Counted from the first letter of the stretch, positions 22,966 through 36,399 are shown. The stretch is 64,000 nt of DNA from Kalaharituber pfeilii (GCA_015179045.1 WHUZ01000026.1:248001-312000); one strand, 5' to 3'. The notes: generated by a model not told the origin, from the letters alone. Made by a program: numbers and translations.

Positions 22966-23559
22966 CGGAGGACTGGCAGAAAAGTACAGTAATTTCTACC
23001 TTCCGTTTTCGGAATGGCAGGTCTTGGCGCATAATGCAAACTCTGCATTGATATGCAGCATTATGCATCGCCGGATTTTAGTTGCATAACACAATTCATT
23101 CACTACAGTTCAGCTGGTAAGTTTCAATTTCCTATCTGTGAAAGTATTCTGAGGTTTATATATACCCTCACTTGGAAGTCGAAATCTAATATTGAATAAA
23201 GGAGGTCCCGGAGGCCTACTATGCTCTCTTATACCCTCTCTGAAATTATTTCTGCAGTTGTTCAAGTTTCTACCTTTATCTCTACCTTTGCTTCAGATAT
23301 TGCATGCTCAAATTGTAAGAAATCACATACTCAAGAAACCAGACATTATATACTCAAGCTGTCAGAAAGCGCAGTTCGTATATAAGCTGTAGGATAGCCT
23401 TACAGCTAGAAAATTGAGAATTACAAGCTGAACTACAATGTACAAACTGTTTATGCAACTCAAATTCCACCCTGCATGCGAGTGCATCAACTGCATTATG
23501 CGCCAAGATGCACTTTTCTGAAAACGGAAGGTGGAAATTACTTTTCTGCCAGTCCTCCG
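22966..23559. mobile_element. Long-TIR MITE, 594 bp, TA flanks
   Basis: Arms of about 70 bp are inverted: both begin CGGAGGACTGGCAGAAAAGT, continue through CCTTCCGTTTTC and end with CTTGGCGCATAATGCA. The left arm has a 3-nt insertion (CAG) and a few substitutions. TA flanks both ends (22964-22965, 23560-23561). No transposase frame lies in the interior. The ends do not resemble the pogo-like set, so it is a separate family. Confidence 0.75.
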
Positions 23560-23561
23560 TA

Positions 23562-24275
23562 CTCTACAGGCATTCCCTATACACTTCGCATTGCTACATA
23601 CATACTTAATGTTTGTTTTCAACCAACTTGCACAACTCCATTTCCCAGTTACATCCTCAAATCACCCGCTAAAGCCTCGTACAATAGCGAAATGAAATCC
23701 GAGCTCGGCACACAAGGGTTTTGGTCATAGAATTCACAATCGAGAAACTACTTGAGTTGAGTACATCTGAATTATTACTTTACATGATGAATGCACAAAT
23801 GAGGTGGAAGAGCTTCAAAAGAGTGGGATAAATTGATAAAAGAAAGGCTCCTGTCATTATAAAAGTGTGCTGTATCAGCTTCACTGTTATGGAAGTCAAA
23901 TGGAATTATGCAACACCTGTTTAACTTGTATGTCGTTAAAAAATACATGTGTCATATTTTTGTGTGTAAATCCCAAACAAAGATTCTGACAAGAAGTCAT
24001 ACCTTCTTCGCTTATGACCCCCTGTCGAGTGGCGTACATTAGTACATGCATAGCGCTTCTAAGTATCTTCCGAGTACAATGGGATTTTTTCTGTGGGTTT
24101 GTATCATAGGAGCCCCAGCAACGGAGAAAACTCTTTTTTTAAAGCCAGTCTGTCTGGCTTCTGACCCCTGCTGGCTCTATTCACCACAAGGGGGCCTTGT
24201 CGTCATGCCAGAGCACCTGCAAATAGAGCCAGTTGACATCGCATCCTCTCTTAACAGAGAGATACTTACAAAATA
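23562..24275. other. Gene-free stretch
   Basis: No supported gene. The sequence around 24225-24262 (GCGATGTCAACTGGCTC on the minus strand) weakly echoes 22461-22490, perhaps an old repeat. Confidence 0.35.
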
Positions 24276-24277
24276 TA

Positions 24278-24905
24278 CAGGTGACCCTGGCTATAGTGAT
24301 GGGATGGGCCAGATTTTCTGCTATAGTAAAAATTGGTTATCTCTTGGGCGGGCAAAACCTCGCGAAATTCGATGCACTAGTTTCACTGCTTTTCACCCTT
24401 GTCATGCCGATCAATCATATCAAATTGCAATGTACACATTTAGTTGCAGAATTGAACTCTCCTACTACGAGACTGATGAGAATGCATAAACCCATATTAT
24501 TTTGACTGCCAGGACTAACTACATGATCTAATAGTTATGCTATGGCCGCTGATACTGGTATTCTGTGGAAATAGTAAAAAACAATACTGGTTGCATAAAC
24601 TCATGATAGTGTTTAATTTTTCATTACAAGTGCATTGACCTTCCTCTCAGGCATTATAATTAATAACTTCTGTCTAGCAGACAAAAAGACATTTAATAGA
24701 TGTGCGCTGTTCCTGTGCCTGAGATGTGTGCACTGGCATATATGTGAGATCAGTCGAAGTAATGAATTTGATATTATACAGACTCTCTTGGCTAGACGTC
24801 ACACAGTGAAACTAGTGCATCGAATTTAGCGAAGTTTTGCCCGCCCCAGAGATAGTGAAGAAGATCAACGGATTCTTGGCCCTCAATTACAGCCAGCGTC
24901 ACCTC
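24278..24905. mobile_element. Pogo-like MITE, 628 bp, TA flanks
   Basis: Left end CAGGTGACCCTGGCTATAGT and right end (reversed) GAGGTGACGCTGGCTGTAAT are inverted. Long subterminal arms are also inverted: GGGCGGGCAAAACCTCGCGA and ATTCGATGCACTAGTTTCAC on the left reappear reversed at about 24806-24850. TA lies at 24276-24277 and 24906-24907. Apparent frames through it are not coding. Confidence 0.7.
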
Positions 24906-24907
24906 TA

Positions 24908-26237
24908 TTGGACACTGTAAGTATCAGCGGTCAAACCCACCCCAAAGTGTGGGTTGACTCCCCTCTACCAAGAGCAAGGTTTCTCAGGAACACCGGACCC
25001 GCGTGTACTCGTCGTACATGCAAGTCGAGACAGGTGTAGTAGTAGGATGGCATTTACTCGTACACCCCTGCACAGAACCGAATAGCAGATGAGGGCTAGG
25101 AATGTTCATGATGTCCTGGTTAATATTCCTATCCTCCGGCTGAATTGAATCGAGACGCTGGTGGCATGAGATCAAGGCGACACAACTTCTTTAAAATCAG
25201 TGGCGATGTTCCATAACACCTATGTGGCTTATTTAGCTCAGATGGCCGCGGGAAGGATGTGCGGATGAGGTGAGGGCTGGGAATATGTAATCTCGCCCCA
25301 AAGGTAACCGAAGGTTAATTGTAGACAACGCCGCGTGAAGAGAAGGAAGTTCCCAGTAGCCAACGTGTTACATGTGCTACGAGACTATTCTCGGATCAAC
25401 CTGAGGGTCAGGCATAAAATTTACCTATCAAGATACTAGACGGCGCGAGCCGATGCTGACCATCGCTACTTAAGTAAGGCCTCAGTTCCCATCGGTCTAT
25501 GTAGATGTTCGACGTTGCATAGAGCTATTTAGCGTCTGGCTACGAGACGAACAAAGGCTAACGTACGCGTGGGCCACACTAGGAACACGAAACTAGAGTA
25601 TCATAGTACAGTACTTTGCTTTCCAGGTTACTTACTTAACAGCAAGGGAAGGGTTTCGACTCACAACACCTACTTATGTAACAATAGTATTAACCGTTGT
25701 AAGTAACTTGTGACCTGATTTGGAGAATATATCTGCTACTTGCGAGGCCTGAGCTCTTGGGCTTCACGCCCATGTTCCAGTTTATCAGACAAGTTCCCCG
25801 AACACTTATGTATGCTTCAAACCGGCCGCGCACGAGTGAAACCATTGAAACGTTATAGACTGGGCGGGCCTCGGCCGCGGCACACTTCTGCCATTGTCAT
25901 GTGTCTTAGCTACGTCTTGGTACATTTCAGTGATACCCACGCTATGAAGTCTTTTTGCACTATAAAGTCTACGAATTTATACATTGGTGGGTTCGAGATT
26001 GCATTGAACCATGGTATTGATATTAATGTTGTGTTCTGGAATCTTAGCTTGGCGAAATGTTTCAAGTGCCCTGCAACCTACTAGTACTGGCATGAAACAG
26101 CATGATGCTTGGCGTTGAAGGTAAGGAATATTGCGAAGTTGATACGAATGGGTGAACCTTCTGCATGGAACACCTATGGTAGCCTTGCACTGGTCACAGT
26201 AGCACTAATCCACATTAACTTGAATCGCAAGCTGGTG
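24908..26237. other. Gene-free stretch
   Basis: No recognised gene. A near-duplicated phrase (GATGAGGGCTAGGAATGTT at about 25088 and GATGAGGTGAGGGCTGGGAA at about 25265) hints at a local duplication. A 114-codon frame at 25740-26084 has no domain. Confidence 0.4.
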
Positions 26238-26410
26238 CAGGTGACCTTGGTGGCCACTGATCGTCTTCACTATAACCAGTTTTCACTGTAGCAAGGGCGC
26301 TTTCTTTACCTGTGTACACAAAGAATCTGGCCCATCCCTTCACTATAGCCAGGTTTTCACTATAGCCAGGTTTTCACTAAAAAGAGGTTCATTATAGCCA
26401 GGGTCACTTG
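26238..26410. mobile_element. Short MITE related to 24278-24905
   Basis: Begins CAGGTGACCTTGG and ends CCAGGGTCACTTG, inverted copies of the same end as the 24278 element. It contains repeated CACTATAGCCAGGTTTT units (26339-26375). TA follows the right end, but the left flank is TG, so one side is mutated. GAATCTGGCCCATCCC is shared, reversed, with GGGATGGGCCAGATT in the 24278 element. Confidence 0.6.
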
Positions 26411-26412
26411 TA

Positions 26413-29400
26413 TTCTCAGTGGGTACAGCCAATCGATAAGTTCCGGTTATACACCTGCTACATACGCTAGCCCCCAATTTCTTTCATTAGTGCACCAGAA
26501 CGATGGATGCTTACGATCGTGTCCAAAAAGCAGATATTGTGCACAGCGCTTGCGGCACAGCTATAGAGCAAAGTTTATAGCCGAAGAGAGACAGGAAATC
26601 CACCCTTTAACCACGCCGTTCACTCCCCTGGGCGGATTGGGAAGAAACTTTCGACTTTTGACACTTCTGGTGCATTCGAAAAATGAAGGAAAGGAAGAGG
26701 TAGGAACAATTGGGCCACACGTTTAGTCCGAGAGCATTTCCAGAGTGATCTAGTCTGCTTATTGCATATTCATGGCGTCGATGGTCCAGTACGAAAACGA
26801 TTAGGAACTCTACAGGACAGGGTTAGGCATTCATTAGGAGACTTCTCATGCGATCGAGTTAAACTTGCATTGAGTGGTGACCACTTCAGCTTTAGCTTCC
26901 GGAAAGGCGGGGGTTAGTGTAACTAGCAGCAAGTCATGGCTAATTACTGTAGACTCCAACGACGAAGGATAGCACCATTGGAACCAATTTATTGGTGGAA
27001 TATTCCATGGTCTTTTTTGTTTTACAGCAAGCACTCGCTCATGGTTCCATAAACAGTAGGCTCGCGCAACAGTTCCTGTTACTCAATATCAAACTCAATC
27101 CTTCCTCACTACATATATTACTACAGATTTTATGGATTTCATCTTGAACTTAGCTATAGGTCAGTTGATACTGTCTCGTGACTAGTACCTATACAGATTT
27201 CTATGCCGTGCTTCCAAAAACTGCCGAGATAGAAAAGCTAGGTAGCCACTCTAACATGTTGATCATTATGCTAATTCGAGAGGTACTACTGTACGTTGGA
27301 AATTGAATACTGGGGAATGTCGGCACATACATTTCAATCGAGGCATCTCAATCGCATGAACATATACCCAACCTCTGCTTACTGCATAAGCTTTTTGGTA
27401 CATTTTCGGACAATGACGATCTGTATTGAAACATCCGTGAGCATCACTCAAGAGACACTTACTGGAAAATGGATCTAAAAACGGTGACAGAAGTTAAGAA
27501 ATTGACGCTAATGTCATTATTATGGTAGGATTTACTCAGCACCAAGGATTACATTGCAGAGCTTACGTATTTTTTCTGACGCCCTTTACTGACCATGGCA
27601 ACCAAATCCTGGCCATATAGAACAAATTATACATGGTGTGAAGGATTCTTGATGAATTTTGGTAGTGCCTGGAACAGGATGGGTCTGGATGGCTGCATGC
27701 CCCGGGAATCTTCGGATATAGGAAACCGTTCATCATTTATATTGTTTATCCTGGTCAAAGTAATCATTAATGCAGTCAATGATACTAAATCCGGCGTCAA
27801 CATTGCACAGCCAGCCTACGCGATCATGTGAAAGAAATGCCAATACTTACTTAACTTATATATATTTTAAAGCATGTGCGAGACTGGGATAATGTGGGCG
27901 AAGCAGAAGCCAGAATAATGTAAGCAAGGGCAGTACTCCGACCTCAATACTGTTGCATTCATGAGACCATAGGAATGTTCGCATTTCTACCGAAGACGCC
28001 CCGTTGTAGGACAAGCACATGGTGCTGGCGCACAGCTTCGGTGAACAACGAACATCTTTTTACTACCAGGACACAAATCAAAATTCAGAATGACACACCA
28101 GATTTCAAGACAAATGCAATGCGTGTTTCTCACTAATATCCAACTGAGCAAATTTCCTCCACTGGCCATGAGAAACAACTTGGTGGCCCCGAACTAGGAT
28201 ATGAAAGGAATTTTGCACACCTATGCACTTACGCACTTAACCTTTCGGGCCGATACTTGGGCGGCGCCTTTACAGGTACGTTCTAGTGGATTGCCTTCGA
28301 AAGGCAAACCAATCAAAGTCATAAAAATATGACATGGAAACCAAACATCGATGGACCCTGTAGGCACGTCGATGACACATGAACTGACAGAGACTGTTTT
28401 AGTGGAGTGGCAATTACTGCATAAGCTAATGGAAGCTTCTATATGTAGAAGAAGCATTCGACCCCAGAAACACTAGAACACTGCAGATGTTGGTTGGTGC
28501 AGATAGGGAACTTTACATATTGCCACGGTTTGCCCCATTTGTCTGGCCAAATTCATGGATGTGCCAACTTTGTTAATTGCGAACAAAACAAGTTGGTATC
28601 TAGAGATGCTAGGATGTCTGACGTATGTTGGAATATACTCGGGAGATGCCCCGAATGTAATGATTCTAGCCAGTGATGTAACTCCCCAACGCAAACCTGA
28701 ATCGCTGATCAAACATATTAGATACCAGTCGCCCCAAAGTCTTGCCCTTGGTTTTTTCTCAGGGCTTTCGCATGTACGTGATTCTTGCATAAATGCGCCC
28801 CCCAAAATACCGATTTTAGCCAATATCAGTTAATCCCATATAATCCTGCAATGAACTGCAATTGCAGTCTAAGGGTCAGTAGGTACTAGATGCCCGTTCC
28901 ATGTAACTCCCCGAGCTAGATACACCGCCTTCACAGCTATGATTCCTCCTTTTTACGTACTATGTACACCTAACATGGCATGCAATACTCTCCACTGCTA
29001 GACGTCGCTCCAACCTGTATTCAAGCTTAAGACAATCCAGTAGATAAAACTAGAACACTGTCAAACCCTTTTGCTCGTGCGTCCAGGGCCCCATGGTAAT
29101 TTAGGTACGCGAAATACTGGGATAAATTGCTCGACTACTGTATCTACTTTGAAGACTAGATGATCCGTCCTCAACTTTTCTATATCAAGCGACCGATCTA
29201 CCCTCTCGATCTTGGCTACTTGCGATCTCCTCGGGGCTATCTTCCAGAACGCCTATCGATCGTGCTCACCACGGGGGCCAACTCAGTCCACTAACATCAA
29301 TTGGGAGGTAGAGTAAGATTTTGGGTATATTCCTAAGGTGACCTCGAAGCTCTACCTTTAACCAGCAAGGTCAAACTCGAGAGGCAAGTACCAGTGCATG

Positions 29401-29507
29401 TTCCCAGCATCTAGTGTCATATCATATCAACTAGTAGCTGCTAATGTGATAATCCTGCTTAACCTACCATCCATCGCGACGTTTGGACCCTGATTTGACA
29501 CATCTCA
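26413..29507. other. Gene desert
   Basis: No supported gene. Frames of 60-116 codons (for example minus strand 28473-28823) contain no recognisable motif. Confidence 0.4.
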
Positions 29508-29509
29508 TA

Positions 29510-29783
29510 CTTGGGTATGGCATGTTTAAGTGGAAAGCGCCGACTTAGTGCATAAAATTGCTAGAATACCAAACCTTCCTCAAGAGCCTAAAATTTCTCT
29601 GGTCATGGTTTTTCATTTTCTCGTCAGGGTTCTTCTGCTCCATCGTCATTTACTAGCAAGGGTATAATTAACCGGCGTTCTACAGAACCAGCCGGCTTCT
29701 CTGTTCTTAACTCAGTCAGTACACTTTTTAGAACCTCATCCACTCTAAATCGGCGCTTTCCACTTAAACATGCCATGCCCAAG
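29510..29783. mobile_element. MITE, 274 bp, near-identical 37-bp inverted arms, TA flanks
   Basis: Left arm CTTGGGTATGGCATGTTTAA with GTGGAAAGCGCCGACTTAG; right arm (reversed) CTTGGGCATGGCATGTTTAA with GTGGAAAGCGCCGATTTAG. The arms differ by two transitions. TA flanks both ends (29508-29509, 29784-29785). It is the youngest-looking of the inverted-repeat elements. Confidence 0.75.
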
Positions 29784-29785
29784 TA

Positions 29786-31641
29786 CACTGGTACTACCAT
29801 AGACCGGGTTCTTCACTCAACCATATCGATATGTGCTCACTATTAGCGGAAAGACTCAGATCAATTACTCCATATCAATTCTAACGCCATTCGAGTCCAG
29901 TCACTACCCTTCCCCCTGCTCCGCCGCTCCATTTCCCCCTCCCGAAACCCTGGGGGCCATATGCCGGCCAGAAAGTGGGGCCCGGAAAGCACCTGCTTGG
30001 GTCCAAGACAAGTAGGTAGAATGCCTTGTTGCATCCCCCCACTTACTCAGCCGCATCTCCTATTGAGACCAAGTGTCGAAATTTGACGGTTTGGTTTTAC
30101 AACTAGAAACTCTGATCAACGGCACATGTCGCACGATTAGCGTAAGGGCGAAGGTTTCAAGTGGGGTAACGAGCTAAGGTAAGCACTGACCACCAGTCTG
30201 GTTCTACAACAATAACGGTGTGGTAGCTAATTGCATTGCAAGTACAATGTGCAAGCCTCGTTTCCCCTGCATACGGTTCGAGCTGGCTAAAGTGGAACGT
30301 CAAAGCCTTACTGTGGAAGATAATCTATGGATTTGATATGCGGTTGACTGAGATTTGCATGCAAGTGTGTGTGTGCGTTTGCGTGCATACTAGTAATGCT
30401 GGGCCAACCCACCAGTACAAGACACTATACTTTCTCTAGGAACCCGCAGCAACATCCACCAACGTGACCTGACACTGTAACTGTGCGACCCCCAGCTCTG
30501 CATCTGCATCTCCGCATTACACTTAAAAAATCCAGAAGAAACTCGCCTGCAGCTCTCATTGCTCAATTCCATTTCCCACATGTAGAGCACGTCTAGAAAA
30601 TAATCAGGTCAATGAAAAGTAATACACGTTGTTTCTTTCATGGCGCACATGTAATGCACCACCATCTTTGAATGTGAAACAAAGGCCACATCTCTGATAG
30701 CTCTTCTCAGTAGTACAGCAAAGTAGTATATTTATGGTGAAGTATGTATAATTATATTCAAACAAAAGACAAATATAATCCAAAACAAGTTCACAAACTA
30801 GAATTTTCCCGTCACACGCGCCCCTCCCCAGAAATCCACAATTCTCCTTCTCTAACGGCACCAATCTCAAATTACATTCCGCCCAAATAAATTTGCCCGC
30901 CCTATTATAGCTGTCTGATTTTTTTTTTTTGCCCTTAATTTTCCTAACAAGTTCCCCCCTCCCAAAAAATCTAAGTTATTTCCCTACAGCCTGTAAACCC
31001 TCTTTTTTAATTTGAAAAAACAAAAAGGCAGTAACGCAAATTCTTTGCGAAAACGAGATATCCTCCCAATCTTTGTGTGCATTCTCATGCCATGCGCATA
31101 CTACTACAAACAGTTCAGTATAGTTTCCTAGTACCCAAAAAAGGAATAAAAGTAAAATTAAGGAGAAAGAAAAAGAAAAAGGTGTAAGAACTACAAAGAA
31201 CTAAAAGTGAACAGAATAAAAGTGAAGTTAAATCAGAGGGAGTAATGTCTCCGCATTATCTCTCACAAAAAAAAATGTAAGAAAAAACAAATCAAAAATA
31301 CACAAACGAGATTTTGTTAGATCCCACCTACCTTAAAGCACACGTCTAAGCCACCCACCCGAAAAACAGTAAACAGAGTGACAAACCAACATAACCAAAC
31401 GACAAAGCAAAGAAGGAAAAAGATCACAAAAAATAAATAAAATAGCGCCGTTAAAATGTTGTAGATGACAGAGATTTCGTACATGTTCCTTCAACCCAGC
31501 GTGTCTCTCCAATATAGTAAAGGAAAATAAGTAGAGAATATTGAGCAGAAGAATTGAAATAATTAACAATGCCGAAAGGATAAAACACCAACCAAACAAG
31601 AGACGAACAAACCATCAGAAGCCAACCATTCAAATTAACAT
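29786..31641. other. Gene-free stretch and 3' region of the zinc-finger gene
   Basis: From about 30890 to 31641 the sequence is strongly AT-rich with many A runs, probably the 3' UTR and downstream region of the minus-strand regulator. The first kilobase shows nothing recognisable. Confidence 0.45.
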
Positions 31642-33433
31642 CTATTCCTCCCTCTTCCTCTTCCTCCTCATCTTCTTCTCGACTGCCTTCTCGCCTTTAA
31701 TGCTGCTCAACCCCGTTGCCGGATCCGCTGCGTTGATGAACACAAGATTTCTTGGCACCGTGGTAGCTCCCGAGCTCCCATCAGAGTCGTCACCAGAGTG
31801 GGTCGTGGACCCATCCTGGCTTTCCTCAGCGACTTCCCCATCCTCAAGCAGCCCCATGACGACGGCTCCACTTCCATGGGTACGTGCATGTTGGCTCAAA
31901 TTGTCCGATCTTGAAAACTTCTTGCCACACTCGCCGCAGGAGAAGGGCTTGTCCTGTGTGTGCAGTGAGCGGAAATGACGCTTAAGATGTTCTTGCCTGC
32001 GGAAACGTCGCGAGCATAGGTTGCAGACAAAAGTCTTGGACGGGTCATCTGTGAGCGATTGCTTGCGGCCGCGGCGAACTACAGGGGCTTCCTTAATGAT
32101 GGTGGGCTGACTGGGGGTGGAGGCAGAAGAGTCAGTCGGGCAGGGTGACGAAGAAGATTCCGTAGGGGAGGGAGTGGTAGACTTCTCGCTACATGAGGGA
32201 GTAATATAGTCAACGTCGATGGCCTCTTCCGGGAAGCCATTACGCTTAGCCTCCATGATTAGTTTGTCAAGTGGGTCAATTTCCGAGTCATATGGATCAG
32301 ACTTGACCTTCTTAATTACTGGCTTTCGCCTTTGCGTCTTTTGCTTCTTTGAAGTGTGGGTTGGTGGTGCAACGCTCTTTCGGACTGTTGGTAGCGGCTG
32401 GTTCAGGATGGCCGAGATCTCGTCGAAATTGCTGTCATTGTCACTGAAACTGTCAAATCCATCTTCCCATGACAAGTCAGAACTATCCCCAGTGATCTCT
32501 TGCGGCTTGTCCAAGAGATAAGTGTCAATTGTCGAGGGCATCTTCATTAAGCCAGCAAAGTCGTCCTCTGACTCGAAGTCGGGATGGTCATCAAGGAATG
32601 CCAAGCCTCGGTTAAAATCCATATCCTCCAACTTGTGTTGAGAGCCATCTTGCACTAACATGAAGCTATCCTCTTCGTCAACAAGGGAAGGAAGGGCTGG
32701 ATTCTCCTTCCCTGAGGCCTGAGAACTCGGAGTGGGGTATGTGAGAGTTCGAGGGTCTAGAAAATCGAACTCTGGAGACGATGCGGTGTCAGATGAGGGC
32801 GACAGAGATGGGCATGCGGAGAGCAAAATTGAGGGACTGTCATTAGAAGATACTAGGCTAGGCGGACACGGATAAACTGTTTCATAGTTAATACACGCAT
32901 CGTTCATGTTAACATCCAAGGTAAATCAACAACTGACCTGGTGTGAGTGGGGGAGTTTGTCTCCAGCTATCAACGTTATCTGACAGATGCAATTCTAGGG
33001 GTGTGATGGTTCCTCCACATCCTTCATCCAAGCTCCATTGTGAGGTGCTCAACACCGTTGGCGGTGTGCTGGCAGTGCTGCTAGAGGAGAGAGTGGGAGT
33101 AGGTGGGCAGAAGTAGACATCGTTTCCATCCATTCCGTAAAATGTGGGTGATGATGGAGTTAAGAGGCCACTGTTCTTCTTAAGAGTGGATGGGGATAAT
33201 GTGGTAGTGACCGGTGCTGGGGAGAGAACCAATGATGGCGATGTCTTCAATTGCGGCACATTAAGTTGGGAGGAGGAGGGCCTTGAGTACACCAATGCCG
33301 ATGGATAGGGTACCGGCGACTCGGCAGGAGTAGTGGGCTGATCAGTTATTCCATTAGGGTGGGGTAGGAAATGGCCGTGCTGTCCAGCTGGGGACGGGTC
33401 CGGAGTGTAATAGAGGAAAGAAGATGATTCCAT
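31642..33433 (-). CDS. C2H2 zinc-finger stress regulator, Msn2/SebA/MsnA-like
   Basis: Two exons, 33433-32938 and 32876-31642, join across a 61-nt intron (GTCAGT donor, AACAG acceptor, ATTAACTATG branch region) to 576 residues. Joining in phase 1 turns LTP plus VYPCPPSLV into one frame; without splicing the frame stops after 174 codons. Two adjacent C2H2 fingers lie near the C terminus: Cys450, Cys453, His466, His471, then Cys479, Cys482, His495, His499. The helices read RRQEHLKRH and RSDNLSQH, as in yeast Msn2/Msn4 and Aspergillus/Trichoderma MsnA/Seb1, which bind the stress element CCCCT. TQDKPF is the family linker. A basic stretch ([14 protein letters not shown], about 342-355) could be a nuclear signal. 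The N-terminal two thirds is Ser/Thr/Pro-rich with acidic patches, typical of an activation region. Family identity is very likely. Confidence 0.92.
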
Positions 33434-34700
33434 TTCCGTAATTTGATTATTATATCCTACTGTCGAATAAATGCGCTACTTTAAAGCGAACTTCTGGTGA
33501 ACGACTCGAGCTAGCCAAGCCGTAATTATCTTATATGATGAGTTGCGGGGGAGTCGTCGAATATGTATATGCTATGCGTGGTCTGTTACTGGAGGCAGGT
33601 TGTCCGACTCTAACTTTCCGAGCAAGAGCTTAATCCTCAGTACTAATTATTTCCAATTCCTTCGTAAAAATTACGGCGTAGGGAGTGTCTATTTTCAGTG
33701 AGGCTGGGGGGGGATGTTTTCGTAGGGAACGAGTGTGAGTTGGTTAAACGAGAGTGGGTTTGGATATCGGGATATCTAGTTTAGATGCAGGGCCGTCGTG
33801 ATGAGATATGAGCGAGAACTTGCTGCCAGCCCGAAATCTTGTATTATTAAGATTGATTGTTAAGGTTGGTTAAGTAGCAAATGAGGGAATGCAAGGACGT
33901 AACGAGCACAGTCCAGTGGGTATAACTCGAGAGGATGAAGGTGGAAAGTGAAGGTCGCAAGTATCGTCGTTCGTTGAAATTGACTGCTGAGGGCCCACAA
34001 GAAAACTAAAACCAAACCGACAACCAAATGAAGGGAATAAAGGGCACCACAACACGAAGGGCTTCCAAATGAAGGGAAAGAAGGTGAAGACGAACCACAG
34101 GTGCTGAGCAGAAGACAGCAGTGAAATGGAAGGGCAAAAGAGGGAAAGCCGCGAAGAAGTAGAGGGCGGGGGGGGGGGGGGGAGGAGGCGGACGGTTGCA
34201 GGTGACAAAAGAAGGAAAGAGAGCGGCGGCAGCATCAGCGGGCGCCGGGCTGGCTGATTGAGGTTGTAGGGGAGGGGGGGGGTTGCTTGCTGCTGCATGG
34301 TGGTTGCTTGGGGTCGTGGGACGGGCCCTGTTCGTGGGCAAGGGAGATTACGAGCTTGCACACCACCAGCACCGTCGCCCACACCGCAGAGCTAAGAGCT
34401 ACTCCGTTCACACCGCCCTGCCCTGCTCAGCAGCAGCGGCCACAGCAGCGAGAGATAGGTAGTGAGCTGCTCCACACCCACCCCAGCATGGTCGCCTATC
34501 GTACGTCTGCTCTAAATAAAGCGCGCCATGCCCAAAACTGACACTGTATGAGCACCCCCGGTGGGCCCGCCCTCGACCGACCGATGCCTCGAGCCTCCCC
34601 CCCACCCTCCCCGCTCGCATAAATGCAGAGTAAAAGGTCCAGCACCCCGTCGCTGGTTGGTTGGCGTGAACAACACACCGTGCACCCTGTCGCGCAGTGG
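33434..34700 (-). promoter_or_regulatory. Upstream region of the Msn2-like gene, with GC-rich block
   Basis: A G-rich block (about 34140-34320, including a 15-G run at 34168-34182) and a CG-rich block to about 34700 lie 0.7-1.3 kb upstream of the start codon. Open frames across it on both strands are compositional. It likely includes the promoter and a long leader. Confidence 0.35.
34168..34182. repeat. Poly(G) tract, 15 nt
   Basis: Uninterrupted G run in the upstream GC-rich block. Confidence 0.9.
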
Positions 34701-36360
34701 GACAAGTGCCACTCTTCAAAGCAGTCTGTTGTTACCGAATTTGTGCTGGGCACAGGCGCATGGAGGGCGCTCGCCAATCCCCAAATATGCCCGGTTTGCT
34801 GCAGCCTGTCTCAGTTGGGCAAGTGATATTGGTAGCCACAGATGTCCTGTCCAAGCCCGATGTCATAGCGGTATCTCATTCCCGAGCAGCTCAACAGCAG
34901 CCGGAGGTGTTGTTTGGGTTTGGCGCTGATGCACGGGACCACAAATTCACGATGGCACAGTCCGGAACCATCCGCAGGACTGGCCCTGAGGACTCGAGTC
35001 CGCTCGTGAATCTAGAGCCAAGAGGAAATCAAATAAAATCAGAATAAGTAGAGTACAGACCCATATATTTCTTCCCTCACCAATGGGCACCCAGAAGTAA
35101 GAGTGATCTGCAGCAAAACTCACCGGCTTACCACAGACGAAGCAAATAACACTGGTGATCACGATCGGGAAGAGAGACAAAACAGGTGCTCTGTTGCCAC
35201 TGCAAGACCTGTGTATTTTGCCGCCCATGCATCGCAACATACACCTGTGGTGCATGGAAATCTCACCACAGTATCTCTATCTCTCAAGTAAACAATATAG
35301 GACGCCCCCCGCCCTCCACTTCAGATGCACGGATCCATTGCATCAATGGCAATTTTTGACAAGGGCCTGCAATTCCAGTTTCCTTGTCCTGACTTGTGTG
35401 CGATAGCGAACAGCCCGTAGAGGTTTAAAACCGATGTGGGGAATGGGACAATGCAGGGATTGAAGAGCCTGTTTGTGATGGATCAAATTCCAAAGCAGCT
35501 CTAGGGGCCTTGAATTTGGTTGAGGTTGTTCTATTTCATAGACAGGGCGCTAACTAACGCAGGAACGGACCCTGTAAGTCCCTCCGGGTTTAGGCGATAT
35601 GTGTGTATGATTGACCTTAGCACCCTTGATGGCACTGTCGGCGAGGCGACCGACTAGGTAATCCCTTCTGCTCGAAGCTACTCTTTTACCATTCTCTCGC
35701 TCCCACATGGCCTCAGAGATGGAATAGATACAGGTGCTTTTTCTGTGTTCTAGCGTCTGATCGTGACCCCACTGCCAATTGCTTGGAGCTAGTTAAAGGT
35801 GGTATTCAAATGCTCTAGGACATGGGCCCTCTTGCAAGAGTGGAGGAATACATACCAGCACATAAGTGCTTATTCCACTCTTGGGAAAGAAGAGTCGGAC
35901 TGTGCATGTGCTGGTGCGCCCACGTCATGCCGAAATCTTGGACCATGGGATGATGATAATGATGGAATGATAAAGTCTGCCGGAAACAAGTTCCCATTAC
36001 CTAAAGGTTATAAGCCACATCCCACCCACCGCTTAGAGCTGCGTTACAGAGTTCGGCTTGAAAACTCCACATGGGCAGCCAAAGATCGATGAGGCGTTGT
36101 GGTGTTCCTTCAATGAGATCGATCCACACGATAGTATCTTTGCAAGACTAGAGAGTCACAAATCTCTGGTTCCTATTTTTTTTTTCACTTTCTTTTTTAT
36201 ATGACGCTTGAACGAGCTGTTAGTAAATAATGTAATAGAAAATAAAATATCAACTGAACCTTTTTGAACAAGGCTATCAAAAAGAGCGAATCAGAACCGT
36301 ATACAATATCAAAATCAAATGGGAGAAAAATAAAGGAAATGGAAAAATGAAAAAAAAAAA

Positions 36361-36399
<39 letters not shown>

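Noticed and set aside
25220..25300. tRNA-like sequence (GCTCAGATGGCCGCGGG)
   Set aside because: No acceptor stem, T-arm or anticodon arm could be assembled around it.
32909..32919. ATG at 32919 as a separate start for the zinc-finger protein
   Set aside because: It lies in the intron region; splicing 32937-32877 joins both frames into one gene with the expected N-terminal region.
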